From Shinisaurus crocodilurus (taxonomy: Eukaryota; Chordata; Lepidosauria; Squamata; Shinisauridae): DNA of 64,000 nt. Below the pieces are notes generated by a model. The model saw nothing but the letters and a program-made list of their open reading frames with translations. It was not told the DNA's origin and did no database searches. Below are positions 12,701 through 21,364 of this stretch, one piece after another. Every line of letters starts with the position of its first letter. The stretch's first letter is position 1. The stretch covers positions 162,227,580 to 162,291,579 of the forward strand of contig CM037877.1 in assembly GCA_021292165.1 (NCBI GenBank), written 5' to 3'. The position numbers and the translations under genes are program-made.

Positions 12701-15700
12701 GACAAAGGGGGCAGGCCAAAGGCAAAAGGAGTGGGGCCAAAAATTCCAGTTTAAAGCTCTTACTGCCAGTAACGAAGTCTTAGGAGAGGCATTTCTGTCT
12801 TTTAGAACGGGTGGGGGAACTGCACAAAAGTCAGGAATCTACCATAGGCATAGCCATCTAGGGGGGCGGCGGAAAGGGCATAGCCATCTGAGGAACCTTG
12901 CAGGCCTGGACTTCGCCCCCAGGCCAGATGTTCCCCACCCTTGTTATATAGCATATTTAATCCAACCCTGATACTGTAGACCAGGCTTCCCCAACGTGGC
13001 ACCCTCCAGATGTGTTGGACTACAACTCACACCATCCCGAGCCAATAACATGCTGTCTGGGGATGATGGCAGCTGTAGTTTGTAGAGATCAATAGTCTGC
13101 CAGTTGTCATTCTAACATCAAGTTGCTCCCAACTTAAATTCCTGCAGATCATCAGGATTTTTTTTTTTAAATGTCTGTCTTTGCTGCAATTTAAGATACT
13201 GTACCAGAAAGAGAGAAAATAATGGATCCATCTTCCACTGATTCTGAATATCGAACCCGATGTTGCTGGTTTTGTAGGGACATTGAAATTTCCTGACCCT
13301 AAGTAAGTTATAAAATATTATATTAAATCATGTTTATTTACTTGCCATTCTGTCCCTTAGATGGAATTTCTATTACAAAATGTTCATATACTCAAAAGGA
13401 ACTTGAAATATGTACATAGCTAAAAACAACAATACCATAATCACTGACTTGCTGCATCAGTCCAAGTTTCATCTACTGCAGCATTCCAAGAGCTGCAAAA
13501 CAGGAGGGTCTGGATGCTCACGATCAGGGCATGAGGGCAAAGGTCACCCTCTCTTCTTTGCTCCCAGAATCTGGTATTTGACATGCACTGCCTCTATACA
13601 TGGAGGATTCATTCAGCTGTCATAAATAATAGCTATTGGTAGACCTATATCCATGCATTTTTCTAATCTTTTTTGCAGCAATCAAAGCTAATGGCTATCA
13701 CCACATCTTGTGGAAGGAAATTATACACAAGAATTGTGTCTTCTGTAGAGTACTTCCTTTTGTCAGTCCTTGAATCAAGTTCATTGGGTTACAAATCTCC
13801 TAGTATTATGAGATAAATTATTCACACTATTCTTTTTTTTTTAAAACCTCTAACACCCCTTCTCACTCTACAAGTAAGATGCTATGAAACATGCTGGTTT
13901 TTAAAATTTAATTTAAAATATTGCCCATTATAACCAGGGTGGTTTGCATTCAGCTTGCCATACCATGGAAAGTAAGTCAAATGTTGCCAGGTTGTAGCCT
14001 AGAGATCCATGCTGTACATTTAAACTCCCCAGTGCAATGGGAGACAAAATAGCTGAGTCCTCTCCTGTCAGTTCCTCTTGATCCTGTCATCCATATCTGC
14101 ACTCCCACCTCTGGGGTGGCATACCTGAAACCAGTTCATTACAACTTGCAGGGAAGTAGGGTGAGCACAGAATGAGAGGAGGAATGGACAGGAGAAGCTA
14201 TGGCTGCCTTGTCTCCCACTGCAACAGGGGAATTTTAAAATGTACACGCGCAGATCTCTTGGTTGCGGTCTGGCAACCCAGTGGTGTAGTGGTAAATTTT
14301 GAAGTGCAGGAGCTTGTTATGACAGCCTACATAGCCACATCCCTACAAAGACACGCTGCCAAGCATCAGTCCAAAGTTGCTGGCCTAAGCATGTTTATTT
14401 GGGACTTACTTCCATAGTTAAAACTGAACTGCCCCTTCTTTTGTTTCTGTATAGCAGCCTTCCCCAACCTGGTAGTCCAACACATCTAGAGGGCACATCT
14501 ACCATCATCCCAGGCAAGTTGGTGTTGTGTGGAGGTGATGGAAGTTGCAATCCAACTTATCTGGAGGGCACCAGGTTGGGGAAGGCTGCTCTACAATGTG
14601 TGTGTGGCTTGGTTTACTTATTTGAGTTACCTGTGGCTATTTGTTCCATAGTCTGTGTCTGACTGTCTCTCTGTGTGTGCACAGGATGCACCCACTCTCT
14701 GTTTGGCTGTGGAGTGTGCAGATTGCCTGATGGATGGATGGCCCTGCCTTTAGGGCAGGAGACAGACCGCTGAACAGGCCCAGTTGAACCATTATAATCT
14801 AGACTTGATGCAAAGCACAGGCAACAAATACTGTTCTGGCAGATGATATCCTTGCTCCTGCTCTGAAAAAATTGCCTGAGCTGCACTTCCCTTCAGCTAC
14901 ACCACTGGGCAACTTGTGTGTGACTGACAGATCAGAGACTTGACAAAGGTAAAGACTGGGTTCAGCTGACACAACAACCCCTGATAACCCACAGTCTGTT
15001 GCAGGGTTATGCAAGGGTTGTTCAATCCTCAAATAACCCCAGTTGGGGGTTGCATATTCATAATGGTGGCCGGCATGCACCACAGCTCCTTGAGGGTAAA
15101 TTAACCCACGATGGGCTGTCCTGTTGTGCAAACTGGCCCAATATGTCATGGCGGGTCCTTTAAAGGGTCCATTGCCATTTAAAAATATATATAAATAAAT
15201 AACCTTATATAGCTAGATAGGTATATGGTTGTTCCATCAATTGCACTTTCATTCTGGGATATACTAGCCAAGTTTCTTACTATCTATTTTATTTTCTATC
15301 AATCAAGTGAGAATGTCAACTTTCAAAGGCATTGACAATGCACTGCCTTCAAGAACTGATCCCACCAACAAGAAAAGGGAAACTAATAAAAACCCTTCAG
15401 CTGCATTAAAAAAAAAAAAGGAACAACAACAAAGATCAACATTATAGATTAATCAATCCGAACACTTCCTGAAAGCAAAGAGAACCCAGATAAAACCCTC
15501 TATAGCACTTTCTGCATCGCCTGTTTGTCATTATGACTGCTCACTGCATGCTGTAATTGCTATTAACAAACTAAAGGAAGACTCCAGAGGGGAAACAAAG
15601 GGAAGGGCAACACATTGGCAAGCATCAGCTGTACTAACGAAAAGTCAATGCAAAACCCACTTTGTTTGTCAGGAAGCAGGGGTGGCCTCAAGTGGGTAAC

Positions 15701-16997
15701 AATTCCAAATGTCAGCAGCGGTAGTGCTGGAAGGGCACAAGAAGACCCGGCTCATCTTCCCACAGCCAGTTAGGAAGCAGCACTTAACAGTGATAAGAAG
15801 AAAGTGCCTCCCCTCCCCTTCCATGTACAGATACAACAAATATAGATACTGGCTCACTTACCCTAGTTTTCTCAGTCATTTTTACAAGATTGGAATGTTC
15901 CAAGAATGCTGGATGTCGGCAGCCAACTCTTGAGCCACCAACAATGCTGCCATATTGTTTCCTCTGCCAGCTTACATAGGCACCCAGATGGAGTCTTTGG
16001 CATGTTTAAATGGGGGCTTTCTACATTCCCACCTCCCAGTTGAGGCCGCCTCAGCATGAATGTTGAAGTCTCCCAGGACCAATGTCCTGGGATTCTCCAA
16101 CACCACGCTCAAGACCACCTCAGTCAGGGAGCAGGGTGGGCAGTATACCAACATCATCCCCAATCTGGCCCAATACCAGCTATAGACCTCCATAGCCTAA
16201 GGCAGTCCAGAGAGGTTTCCTGGTGAGCAAGATAGTATGCTTACGGACCACAGCAATTCCCACCCATCCTGACCCTCTAACCTGGGTTGATGCTACACCA
16301 AATACCAAGGTGAGCAGAGCTGGATCAGATCAACCCCACCCAGCTTGCTCACCCAGGTTTCCGTGATGCATGCCAGATTGGCTCCCTCATCCATAAACCT
16401 GGATGAGTGAAGTCTTGTTGTTGCTTAATGCCAGATCTGTTCACAATAACACCAGGCAAGAGGGGCCAGTAGCCATGCCACCAGGTACCTAGAAATTAAA
16501 AGAAGGGTCAGCAGAGGAGATGGCCTGCACCCATCCATATCCTTTGAACTGCTGATTCTTTCTTCTCCCCATCCCATCCCATGCCATGCCACCCCCAACC
16601 TGTAAATACTCCTATAGGGGGCTCCATTCTTCTTCCCACTGTCCCTCCTATCCAGACAGATATGTTCTCAATTATTCCTTATTGCGTAAGTGTATTTGTT
16701 TTGTTTAATATGTATGTTTTTAGGGCTGAGTCATTGTTGAAGTTAAGTTTAATAGTATGGAAATTGGCTGTATCTTCTGCATTAGGTGTTCTTGGACAGA
16801 GTTGCAAGCTGGCTGGTTTTGGAATGCACAGGCCCAATTTATTTTTAATTCCCTAACTCCTGGAGATATTTTTAAAGTGGTGACCCATGGCTCTAACAAC
16901 TTTTACAAACAGTGGTAGTGTACAGTACCTGAAGCGATGAACTCACAATTACTGTTGTAATCCATCGTGTCTTCTCTTGCCCACCACTTTCTGCCAT
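3720..16997 (-). CDS. SPO16: SPO16 (C1orf146) gene, four 5' coding exons, 3' end outside window
   Basis: Meiotic protein that pairs with SHOC1 in an XPF-ERCC1-like complex of the ZMM group, binding recombination intermediates and promoting crossovers (family knowledge). Seen here: four minus-strand coding exons (16997-16929, 13298-13205, 11128-10960, 3798-3720) that join in phase into 137 codons starting at an ATG. The product matches what I recall of human C1orf146 along its length, for example [28 protein letters not shown] and [14 protein letters not shown]. The human protein is about 180 residues, so roughly the last 40 residues are missing. No matching exon was found between 1 and 3719, so the final exon or exons should lie left of the window. 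All introns have GT-AG ends. It lies downstream of BTBD8 on the same strand, as in human. No frameshift or stop is seen. Confidence 0.93.
4156..5540 (-). pseudogene. pogo/Tigger-family transposase, broken
   Basis: Three minus-strand segments in different frames. About 5480-5329 encodes a psq-type helix-turn-helix ([20 protein letters not shown] then [12 protein letters not shown]). 5118-4687 encodes the start of a DDE domain ([12 protein letters not shown], then [20 protein letters not shown]). 4482-4156 encodes the acidic C-terminal tail ending in a stop. Frameshifts and a missing stretch between segments mean it cannot encode an active protein. The family assignment rests on the HTH plus the MDETP and FK motifs. 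Confidence 0.72.
5759..5844 (+). repeat. 86-bp exact direct duplication, copy 1
   Basis: Identical over all 86 bases to 7046-7131. Just before it, 5729-5754 repeats the CTGCATATAGTCATCAGGAC part again, so copy 1 begins with a partial tandem. Confidence 0.9.
5843..6072. repeat. inverted repeat, 96-bp arms
   Basis: Arms 5843-5938 and 5977-6072 are reverse complements with only three mismatches in 96 and a 38-bp spacer. It lies between the transposase remnant and the pogo-like terminus at 6296. It may be part of that element or a separate foldback insertion. Confidence 0.85.
7046..7131 (+). repeat. 86-bp exact direct duplication, copy 2
   Basis: Identical to 5759-5844. It continues the sequence style of 6880-7045, a dispersed-repeat-like stretch containing GGACCAATGGTCCAGCATCC, so copy 2 may be the donor. 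Confidence 0.9.
7345..8290. other. SPO16 intron, nothing recognised
   Basis: AT-rich intronic sequence with a T run at 7892-7909. No coding signature, no clear repeat boundary. Confidence 0.4.
8294..8374. mobile_element. short hAT-type foldback MITE
   Basis: Termini CAGGGGTGGGCAACTTGTGG and CCACAAGTTGCCCATGCCTG are inverted. Flanks GTATAGGC (8286-8293) and GTATAGAA (8375-8382) match in the first six of eight bases, consistent with an aged hAT target duplication. Confidence 0.7.
8508..8635 (-). repeat. decayed tRNA-derived SINE, minus strand
   Basis: Resembles the SINE at 24430-24548: a reversed B-box-like GGGGTCAAACCAGGTACC followed by GAGCACTAGC-like A-box remnants. Heavily diverged. Confidence 0.4.
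9467..9649. repeat. foldback with CATATA-rich loop, 46-bp arms
   Basis: Arms 9467-9512 and 9604-9649 are inverted copies with a single mismatch (around TTTTTGACAGGGCTAATCAG). The loop is made of alternating CATATA/TACATA repeats. Further TTTTTGACAG and CTGTCAAAA motifs flank both sides. It is probably a MITE of a family I do not recognise. Confidence 0.8.
9731..9860. mobile_element. hAT-type foldback MITE, degenerate
   Basis: Contains the paired blocks CATCTCCCATCATTCCTGAC and GATGGGAGTTGTAGTCCAGC, then CATCTGGAGGGCCCTGGG, as in the MITEs at 37537 and 57615. Ends are diverged and no target duplication was found. Confidence 0.55.
9861..10959. other. SPO16 intron, nothing recognised
   Basis: No coding exon or clear repeat ends seen. 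Part of 10590-10700 resembles the AAGTAATTCC/TTGATTTCAAC-type dispersed foldback family but is too decayed to bound. Confidence 0.35.
10960..11128 (-). CDS. SPO16: SPO16 coding exon 3
   Basis: A 169-nt exon after a TTTCCCAG acceptor and before a GTATGA donor. It encodes [10 protein letters not shown] through [16 protein letters not shown], the core of the ERCC1-like central fold. It starts with two bases completing a Gly codon and ends with two bases of an Arg codon. Similarity to the human protein is clear over the whole exon. Confidence 0.93.
11475..11700 (+). repeat. tRNA-headed SINE, full length
   Basis: Head GTGTGGCTTAGTAGATCAAT and a B-box-like GGTTTCTCATCTCC, body with GGGCCTGTCACAGACTCTC, then a LINE-like 3' end (GCCACCTTGGGTTCCTTGCA, GATATAAATGTAATAATAAA). 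The same family occurs at 28779-29019 (minus) and, in part, at 18657-19040, 30091-30170 and 61738-61856. Confidence 0.75.
12603..12943. mobile_element. non-autonomous hAT-type element, 341 bp
   Basis: Termini CAGGGCTGGGCAAC and GTTCCCCACCCTTG form an imperfect inverted repeat, and the flanks are a perfect 8-bp duplication TTATATAG (12595-12602 and 12944-12951). No coding capacity. Inserted in the SPO16 intron between 11128 and 13205. Confidence 0.85.
12982..13090. mobile_element. hAT-type MITE, partly decayed
   Basis: Left end CAGGCTTCCCCAACGTGGCA, then CCTCCAGATGTGTTGGACTA, with a degenerate mirror half around GGGATGATGGCAGCTGTAG. Same family as 49534-49657. The right terminus is lost. Confidence 0.6.
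13205..13298 (-). CDS. SPO16: SPO16 coding exon 2
   Basis: A 94-nt exon between a TTAG acceptor and a GTACAG donor. It encodes 31 codons starting GQEISMSLQ and ending IIFSLS, plus one base of a split Gly codon. It aligns without gaps to the human stretch ending [17 protein letters not shown]. Phases agree with both neighbouring exons. Confidence 0.92.
13299..14454. other. SPO16 intron, nothing recognised
   Basis: AT-rich sequence without exon-like segments or bounded repeats. Confidence 0.35.
14455..14588. mobile_element. hAT-type foldback MITE
   Basis: Termini CAGCCTTCCCCAACCTGG and CCAGGTTGGGGAAGGCTG are exact inverted repeats of 18 bp. Flanks CTGTATAG and CTCTACAA match only partly, as expected for an old insertion. 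Confidence 0.75.
14940..15150. repeat. dispersed repeat with AACAACCC / GGGTTGTT blocks
   Basis: Contains GGTTCAGCTGACACAACAAC, CCTCAAATAACCC, ATTCATAATGGTGG and GATGGGCTGTCCTG. Related sequence recurs at 28537-28715 and 36631-36984, and more distantly at 24949-25047, so it is a mobile family, probably a non-autonomous DNA transposon. Confidence 0.55.
16001..16560 (-). mobile_element. L2-clade LINE fragment (endonuclease region)
   Basis: Minus-strand translation contains [14 protein letters not shown], the conserved GDFNIH block of LINE apurinic-type endonucleases. It parallels the 23540-23960 part of the fuller element described below (TLVLGDVNIHAEG-like). Frames are broken; no reverse transcriptase part is present. 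Confidence 0.72.
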
Positions 16998-17011
16998 TTT
17001 GACGCAGTCTT
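16929..17011 (-). CDS. SPO16: SPO16 exon with start codon
   Basis: Coding part is 16997-16929 (23 codons, [15 protein letters not shown]...SSSLQ), starting at the ATG at 16997 and ending in phase 0 before a GTACTG donor. A possible acceptor (TTGCAG) lies 14 bases upstream of the ATG, ending at 17012, so this may be a second exon with a non-coding first exon further right. That upstream exon was not identified. If there is no upstream exon, transcription starts somewhere right of 17011. Confidence 0.88.
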
Positions 17012-17098
17012 CTGCAATACAATCTTGCCAGTTTTCTAATGCTTATGGAAACATTACCTACTGTAGGAGGGAAACAGTAGAAATGTGCTTCACATCTT

Positions 17099-17230
17099 GG
17101 GTTGGATCCAGAATTAGTCCTGCTTAGAGCAGACCCATTGAAATCAATGTGACAGGATAGCCATGACTAGCTTAAGTTCCATTGATTTCAATGGGACTAC
17201 TCTAAGCATACCTATGTCTGGATCCAACCC
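17099..17230. repeat. foldback element near SPO16 start
   Basis: Begins GGGTTGGATCCAGA and ends TCTGGATCCAACCC, with inner pairs CCCATTGAAATCAATG and CATTGATTTCAATGGG. Same general family as 1133-1266 and 56729-56859. It sits about 100 bases upstream of the SPO16 start codon, on the 5' side. Confidence 0.75.
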
Positions 17231-17639
17231 CTAGTAAACAGCACTAATGTAACAGAGCACTTGGTGGTGATGTCCCGTTCCCCACTAATAGCCAAAATAA
17301 TGATAGAAGCCAAGCAAAATTGCCAAGAGAAGGTATAATCTACAAAGTACAGAAGATTAGCACTGCATTAGGCTAAGTGCACTTACATAAGAGTAAGTCC
17401 CATTGAACTCATGGGACTTGCTTCTGAGTAGACATGCATAACTCTTAGCCGTTATTTTATTTTAGTTGTTTCAAATGTTATTCTCTCCAATGGATCTACT
17501 CTAAGTAGGGCTAACATAGGCTACAACCCATTGTGCACTCACTCCCCTTCAACTGTGCAGCCCATTTGGACAGTTTTTTTCAAAGTATATTGCATTATTA
17601 CTGCTGGACTGGAACAAATGACAGAGCTTTCTGTTTGCA

Positions 17640-18290
17640 GCTTTATCTTAATATGCATACATTTCTTCTTTGGCTTCCCATCACCTTTCTCATCCAGCAC
17701 AAATTTATTGCCCTTCTAAACTCTCTGTTGGCCTTTATCTCTCAACATATCCCTGCCCCCTGACCATCACTCATCCAATTCTATCACTCCAACACAGTCC
17801 CAAACTCTTGTGATCCTTTAAATCAGCCTCCCCCAACCTGGTGCCTTCCAGATATGTTGGATACCCCCAGCCAGCATGGCCAATTGTCATGGCTGATGGG
17901 TGTTGTAGTCCAACAAATCTGAAGGACACCAGCTTGGGGGAGGCTGATTTAAATCTTGCCTTGTAGTACTGTCTTCCAGAACATCATCCTGGCTCTCTTT
18001 TCCTTCAAGGCTCCCCTCAAAACCCACCTCTTTCGGTTAATTCTTTAGGTTTAACCCCTTAAATTCTCAACCCACCCAAAATGAAGTCTGAGTCCATATA
18101 GCTGCATTTGCTCATAGTTACCCTTGCATTGCATCCCTGTTCCTTCCCCTCTGGTCACTCCCACAGTCAAATGTTAGATTTTAATCTCTTCTTGGAACAG
18201 GGTTACATTAATTTATTTTTAAAGTTTATATTACTTTGTAAACCATCAGATATGTGGATGGCCCTATATAAAATGATAATCATATGTAGT
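17640..18290 (+). mobile_element. LINE 3' end fragment (L2/CR1 type)
   Basis: Contains the LINE C-terminal motif region (TTCAAGGCTCCCCTCAAAAC and CCACCTCTTTCGG) and a 3' end GTAAACCATCAGATATGTGG then CCCTATATAAAATG. A MITE (17824-17946) is inserted in it. No intact frame. Confidence 0.6.
17824..17946. mobile_element. hAT-type foldback MITE inside LINE fragment
   Basis: Termini CAGCCTCCCCCAACCTGG and CCAGCTTGGGGGAGGCTG; flanks CTTTAAAT and ATTTAAAT match in seven of eight bases. It splits the LINE fragment, so it is younger than it. Confidence 0.8.
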
Positions 18291-18656
18291 TTGTCCTGTT
18301 CTTTATATCTGTACCAGAGCAAGTAGAACTCTATTGAATCATGAAGGCCTTTAAGGGAAAGGGGCACTTTCCCCCCCAAGTGCCATCCTTGTTTTGTTCA
18401 ATATTATGAGGCAACTGAGCACCAGTAGTAATGTGAGGGGATATTTCTAGCTTTTACAGCTTTCTGGCTGAGCAGTGTTGCTCTCAGCTGCCTGACTTCA
18501 TAGAGTTTGCAAACTAGTTGTGAGCGAGCCTGTCAGTACTTCGGGCAGATTAACTAACTCTTAACACCACATTTACAACTCTGTTGACCTCACAATGATG
18601 GTGGTTAAAGACTAGGCTTCACAATTTTCTATTTGACAGAGGTACTGTGCCTTTAA

Positions 18657-19040
18657 TAGTGTGATGAAGCGGACAGAGGATTGAATTTACACCTCCTGGC
18701 TTCCAGTCATGCTCAGTGATGAAACTCACTGGGTTATAAGGGGCTAGTCCCTATTTCTCAAACCTAACCTACCTAGAGGAGTGAAAGCCTGTGGGGGGGG
18801 GGGAACAGAAAAGGGGGGGGGAAACAGAATAAGTTTTTTAAAATCCCCCCCCCGGGATTTTTGAAAAATTTGAGAAAAAGCAATCCCCCCTTTTTCCGCC
18901 CCCCCATTTCTTTCCAAGCCTTCACATCTCTAAACTGACCTCACTAATCCTTGTTGTGTGAGGAGAAAATGGGGGTATGAGGGAGGCCGTGTATACCGCC
19001 TTGAATGTCTTGGAGGAAAAGCAGGATAAAAAAATGTAAT
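18657..19040 (+). repeat. tRNA-headed SINE with internal GC-rich insertion
   Basis: Left part (18680-18780) carries the SINE body (GATGAAACTCACTGGGTTAT, CCTAACCTACCTAGAG). Right part (18957-19040) carries the 3' end (CCGCCTTGAATGTCTTGGAG). Between them is a G- and C-run rich stretch, which looks like a small foldback insertion. Confidence 0.5.
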
Positions 19041-19145
19041 AATCGATTACTTCATAGTTATTACTTAACTAATAACAGCACCTTGACAGGCAGAAATTCA
19101 GCAGGTTCACTCTGACAAAACTGTCAGAAAAAAAGTGGTACTCTT

Positions 19146-19149
19146 GATT

Positions 19150-19181
<32 letters not shown>
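19146..19181 (+). repeat. GATA microsatellite
   Basis: About nine perfect GATA units. Confidence 0.95.
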
Positions 19182-19182
<1 letters not shown>

Positions 19183-20322
19183 AAACAGTATTTCCCAACC
19201 TGCTCAATATCATATATTCACAAAGCGAGAATTCTAATCAGCATTAGCTATTGTGATTACAAAGCCAGGTATTGTTTTGTAATTAACTCCAAATTAATAA
19301 AAACTGAGTCCAAGTGAGAACTTAAGTGTGGTGGTTTTGTCATTAAGGCTGGCTAAGGATGATGTTGGAGCGAAAGGGATTTAGACCTTTCTAACCTATA
19401 TATTCCCATTCCCACTTTGCACAGCCCCTTTTAAAGCTCTTCTAGAGCTGAAGTCAGGCCTCAGTCTGTCTGCCCCTCATAGCTGAAGTCAAGCAGATAC
19501 AAATGGAGGAAGGCTTTTGGGCCCAGCCCTTGAGGCACATTCCCTATTGTGGTGTCATAGCCAAAGGAGTGCAGTTTCCCACAGGTCTCTTTGTTTGGCT
19601 TTAAACTCAGACTTTAGTCAATAGGCAATGTTACATTTACAGATACATTTAAATATAATGTGAGAAAAAAACCCTCTCCTCTGGGAGTCATTACAACTTC
19701 AGCATGAACAGCATATAAAGGAACATTTCTGTTTTTAACGTGTTCTGTCTAAACTTGATTTTTTAAATTGTTTAAATGTATTTTCTAAGGGGGGAAATAA
19801 AGTAACATATTAATGTTCACAGAGGTCAAATCCTAAAGAAATCATCTATATGAATAAATAAATGAAATGTTACATGAAACAAGCTAATCAATATTCTCCA
19901 TCATCCCAGTGTGACTTTCCTTTCCTTTCCTTGTCTGTGGGGAAGGGTGTGTGTGTGTAATGTCTAGAATTAATTTGATTAACGAAAGAAAAGAAGTTTT
20001 GCCAAATTGTAAAAATAAAAATAAAAAATGACAAATTTCATTTCTCCCTTAATCATATTTGATGTGTCCGTTTCTCAAATAAGAAACTATCTTCCACAAT
20101 TTTTGCTATCAATGATTAAAAGAGGACTTGCTAAAGGTTTTCTATTGCTGGGCTATTTCTAGCCACCTGGATTTGGCTCAGCTCCTTCCATTTCTTTTCT
20201 CCACCCCTATCTCAACTTGTCCTGCTGAGAATAGATTCCCCAGTCTTCATTAAAAACAAAACAAACAAAACTACAGTTCCCAAGGTTCCCTGGAACGATC
20301 AAACCAGCTAAATAGATTGGTG
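19182..20322. other. intergenic, no gene recognised
   Basis: AT-rich sequence between the SPO16 start and the nested transposon island. No exon-like or bounded mobile sequence seen. Confidence 0.4.
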
Positions 20323-20792
20323 ATGTAGCTTAAGGTGACCATTTTTTTCAAATTTAAAACCAGGACATTTATTTATTTATTTAATTTCTATACTGCCCCA
20401 CAGCCGAAGCTCTATGGGCGGTATATAAAACAACAATAAAAACATACAAAATAGTTAAAAAGATTAAAAACCAAATTAAAAAGCACAGTTTAAAATACAA
20501 TCCAAAAGTTAATAAAATTAAGTCTACAGGTGACCATTCCCCCCCCCCCCCGTGCTATTTTGAGCTCTTAACTATTGAATGCCTTGGCATAGAGGGAAGT
20601 CTTAACCTGGCGCCGAAAAGATAGTAAGGTTGGTGCCAGGCGGGTCTCAGTGAGGAGCTTATTCCATAATTGGGGGGCTACCACTGAGAAGGCCCTCCTC
20701 CTTGTTGCTACCAACCGAGCCTCTCTTGGAGGTGGCAGTTGGAGGAGGGCCCCAGATGTTGAGTGTAGTGTCCGGGTAGATTGTGGTTGGGA

Positions 20793-21364
20793 CAGGGCCG
20801 GCGCTACCGCTAGGCAGACCCAGGCGGCTGCCTAGGGCGCGTGGCGGAACAGGGCGCAGCGTTTCTGCGCCCCTTCCTCGCCTCCGGCGCGCTCCTGCCC
20901 CGCCTGCTGCCTCCGCTGCGCCTCCCCGCCCGCCTGCTGCCTCCGCTGCGCCTCCCCGCCCGCCTGCCAGCCGCTGCCAGCCGCTGCCGCCGCTGCACCT
21001 CCCGCGCGCCCGCCCGCCAGCCACCTACCTACCTTCCCGTCGTTTCTGGAGCCCCACTGGCGTTGTTTTGGCGGGAGGAGGAACCAGGGCAACAGGGCTT
21101 AAACAGCCCTGTTGCCCTGGTTTCCCCGGCAAAAAAAAAAAAAAAGCGTGGGGGTCCCGTCGCGTTGGAGGAGGAGGAGGCAGCGGCGGCGGCGGCGGCA
21201 GCAGCAGCGGGGGCGGAGGGAAGGTAGGTGGTGGTGGGGCGGCGGCGGCGCGGGGGGGTTTGCAGAGCAGGGCTGCTTTGCTCCGGAGCCCCCCCACGGC
21301 ACGAGGGGGGGGGGCGCTAAATATAATTTGGCCTAGGGCGCCAAACAGCCCTGCACCGTTCCTG
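20793..21364 (+). mobile_element. GC-rich hAT-type element inside L2, 572 bp
   Basis: Starts CAGGGCCGGCGCTACC and ends GCACCGTTCCTG. A perfect 8-bp duplication GGTTGGGA flanks it (20785-20792 and 21365-21372). Like the copy at 2633-3330 it has GGCTGCCTAGGGCG, a GC-rich core and the internal hairpin, here with perfect 18-bp arms (21082-21099 and 21105-21122). No coding content. Confidence 0.9.
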
